From Clostridiaceae bacterium (GTDB taxonomy: Bacteria > Bacillota > Clostridia > Saccharofermentanales > UBA5734): a stretch of 6,361 nucleotides of DNA. Shown here piece by piece: positions 6,243-6,361 of the stretch (positions are counted from its first letter, which is position 1; every line of letters begins with the position of its first letter). The DNA lies in the NCBI GenBank assembly GCA_012519875.1, contig JAAYPL010000039.1:1-6361 (forward strand). The letters run 5' to 3'. The notes beneath the pieces are model-generated. The model saw nothing but the letters and a program-made list of their open reading frames with translations. It had not been told where the DNA came from and made no database searches. A program made the translations under genes and the position numbers.

Positions 6243-6274
6243 CAACTTATGCCTGTCCAAGAATGGGTGAGTTG
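6243..6274 (+). other. Weak imperfect hairpin after the PHP gene
   Basis: CAACTTAT (6243-6250) can pair with GTGAGTTG (6267-6274), including two G-U pairs, across a 16-nt loop. The following bases are purine-rich with no T tract, so this is not a convincing intrinsic terminator. It may be incidental or affect transcript processing. The rest of the 119-bp gap holds no clear promoter. Confidence 0.2.
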
Positions 6275-6338
6275 TAAGATTAAGTGAAATAAAAGAGGCT
6301 CATTGCCATCCCATACAATGTAAGTGGAAATGCTAAAC

Positions 6339-6345
6339 AAGGAGG
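6339..6345 (+). promoter_or_regulatory. Strong ribosome binding site for the truncated downstream gene
   Basis: AAGGAGG, a perfect Shine-Dalgarno core, lies 7 nt before TTG at 6353. It marks the start of another rightward gene at the window edge and supports TTG as its start codon. Confidence 0.75.
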
Positions 6346-6352
6346 AACAGCA

Positions 6353-6361
6353 TTGAGCCAC
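6353..6361 (+). CDS. Start of a downstream gene (3 codons, cut by window end)
   Basis: TTG AGC CAC follows a perfect AAGGAGG, so a protein beginning Met-Ser-His is predicted. It has the same orientation as the five-gene operon and no clear terminator precedes it. In comparable gene neighbourhoods the next genes encode the NuoE-, NuoF- and HydA-like subunits of an NAD-linked [FeFe] hydrogenase; a NuoE-like start is plausible here but three codons cannot show it. Confidence 0.6.

Noticed and set aside
6243..6274. Rho-independent terminator after the PHP gene.
   Set aside because: The stem is short and G-U containing, the loop is large, and no T tract follows.
6314..6319. TACAAT as the -10 of a promoter for the downstream gene.
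   Set aside because: The sequence 16-18 bp upstream (around 6291-6296) is purine-rich and has no -35 likeness.
1..6361. CRISPR arrays, tRNA or rRNA genes, insertion sequences, phage genes.
   Set aside because: No regularly spaced repeats, cloverleaf-like stretches, transposase or phage motifs were seen on either strand; the window is densely coding with ordinary genes.

Overview
The window looks like part of the chromosome of an anaerobic, fermentative bacterium, most likely a Bacillota (Firmicutes) lineage such as Clostridia or Negativicutes with roughly balanced base composition. The reasons are an iron-sulfur, oxygen-sensitive hydrogenase-family gene set of the type common in anaerobic Firmicutes, strong AAGGAGG-like ribosome binding sites, sigma-A type promoters, and a long glutamine synthetase variant that I associate with Clostridia. 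This placement is inference; no rRNA or other marker is present.

Layout. (1) Positions 3-890, + strand: the 3' end of a GGDEF-EAL cyclic-di-GMP signalling protein, its 5' part lying outside the window; its EAL domain has a degenerate loop 6. (2) Positions 878-2812, - strand: a 644-residue glutamine synthetase-family protein, convergent with and overlapping the EAL gene by 13 bp. (3) Positions 2813-3041: a divergent intergenic region with one good sigma-A type promoter on each strand and a perfect 6-bp inverted repeat at the predicted start site of the rightward transcript. (4) Positions 3042-6233, + strand: a compact five-gene operon coding for a DRTGG-domain protein, a small HATPase/serine-kinase-like protein that appears to start at CTG, a putative sensory [FeFe]-hydrogenase-like protein (HydS type, group D-like), a second DRTGG-like protein, and a PHP-domain phosphoesterase. 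(5) Positions 6234-6352: a 119-bp gap without a convincing terminator, then a strong ribosome binding site and a TTG start at 6353 of a further gene cut by the window end.

How the genes work together. The five-gene set resembles a gene neighbourhood known in anaerobic Firmicutes, often next to NAD-linked electron-bifurcating [FeFe] hydrogenase genes (NuoE-, NuoF- and HydA-like). The hydrogenase-like protein keeps all four H-cluster cysteines, but the proton-transfer cysteine is alanine, as in sensory rather than catalytic enzymes. The most attractive reading is an H2/redox-sensing module. The HydS-like protein would report to the HATPase, DRTGG and PHP partners and adjust expression or activity of a downstream hydrogenase. 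The family composition is seen in the sequence; the signalling circuit is inference. The glutamine synthetase and the EAL protein are probably unrelated neighbours.
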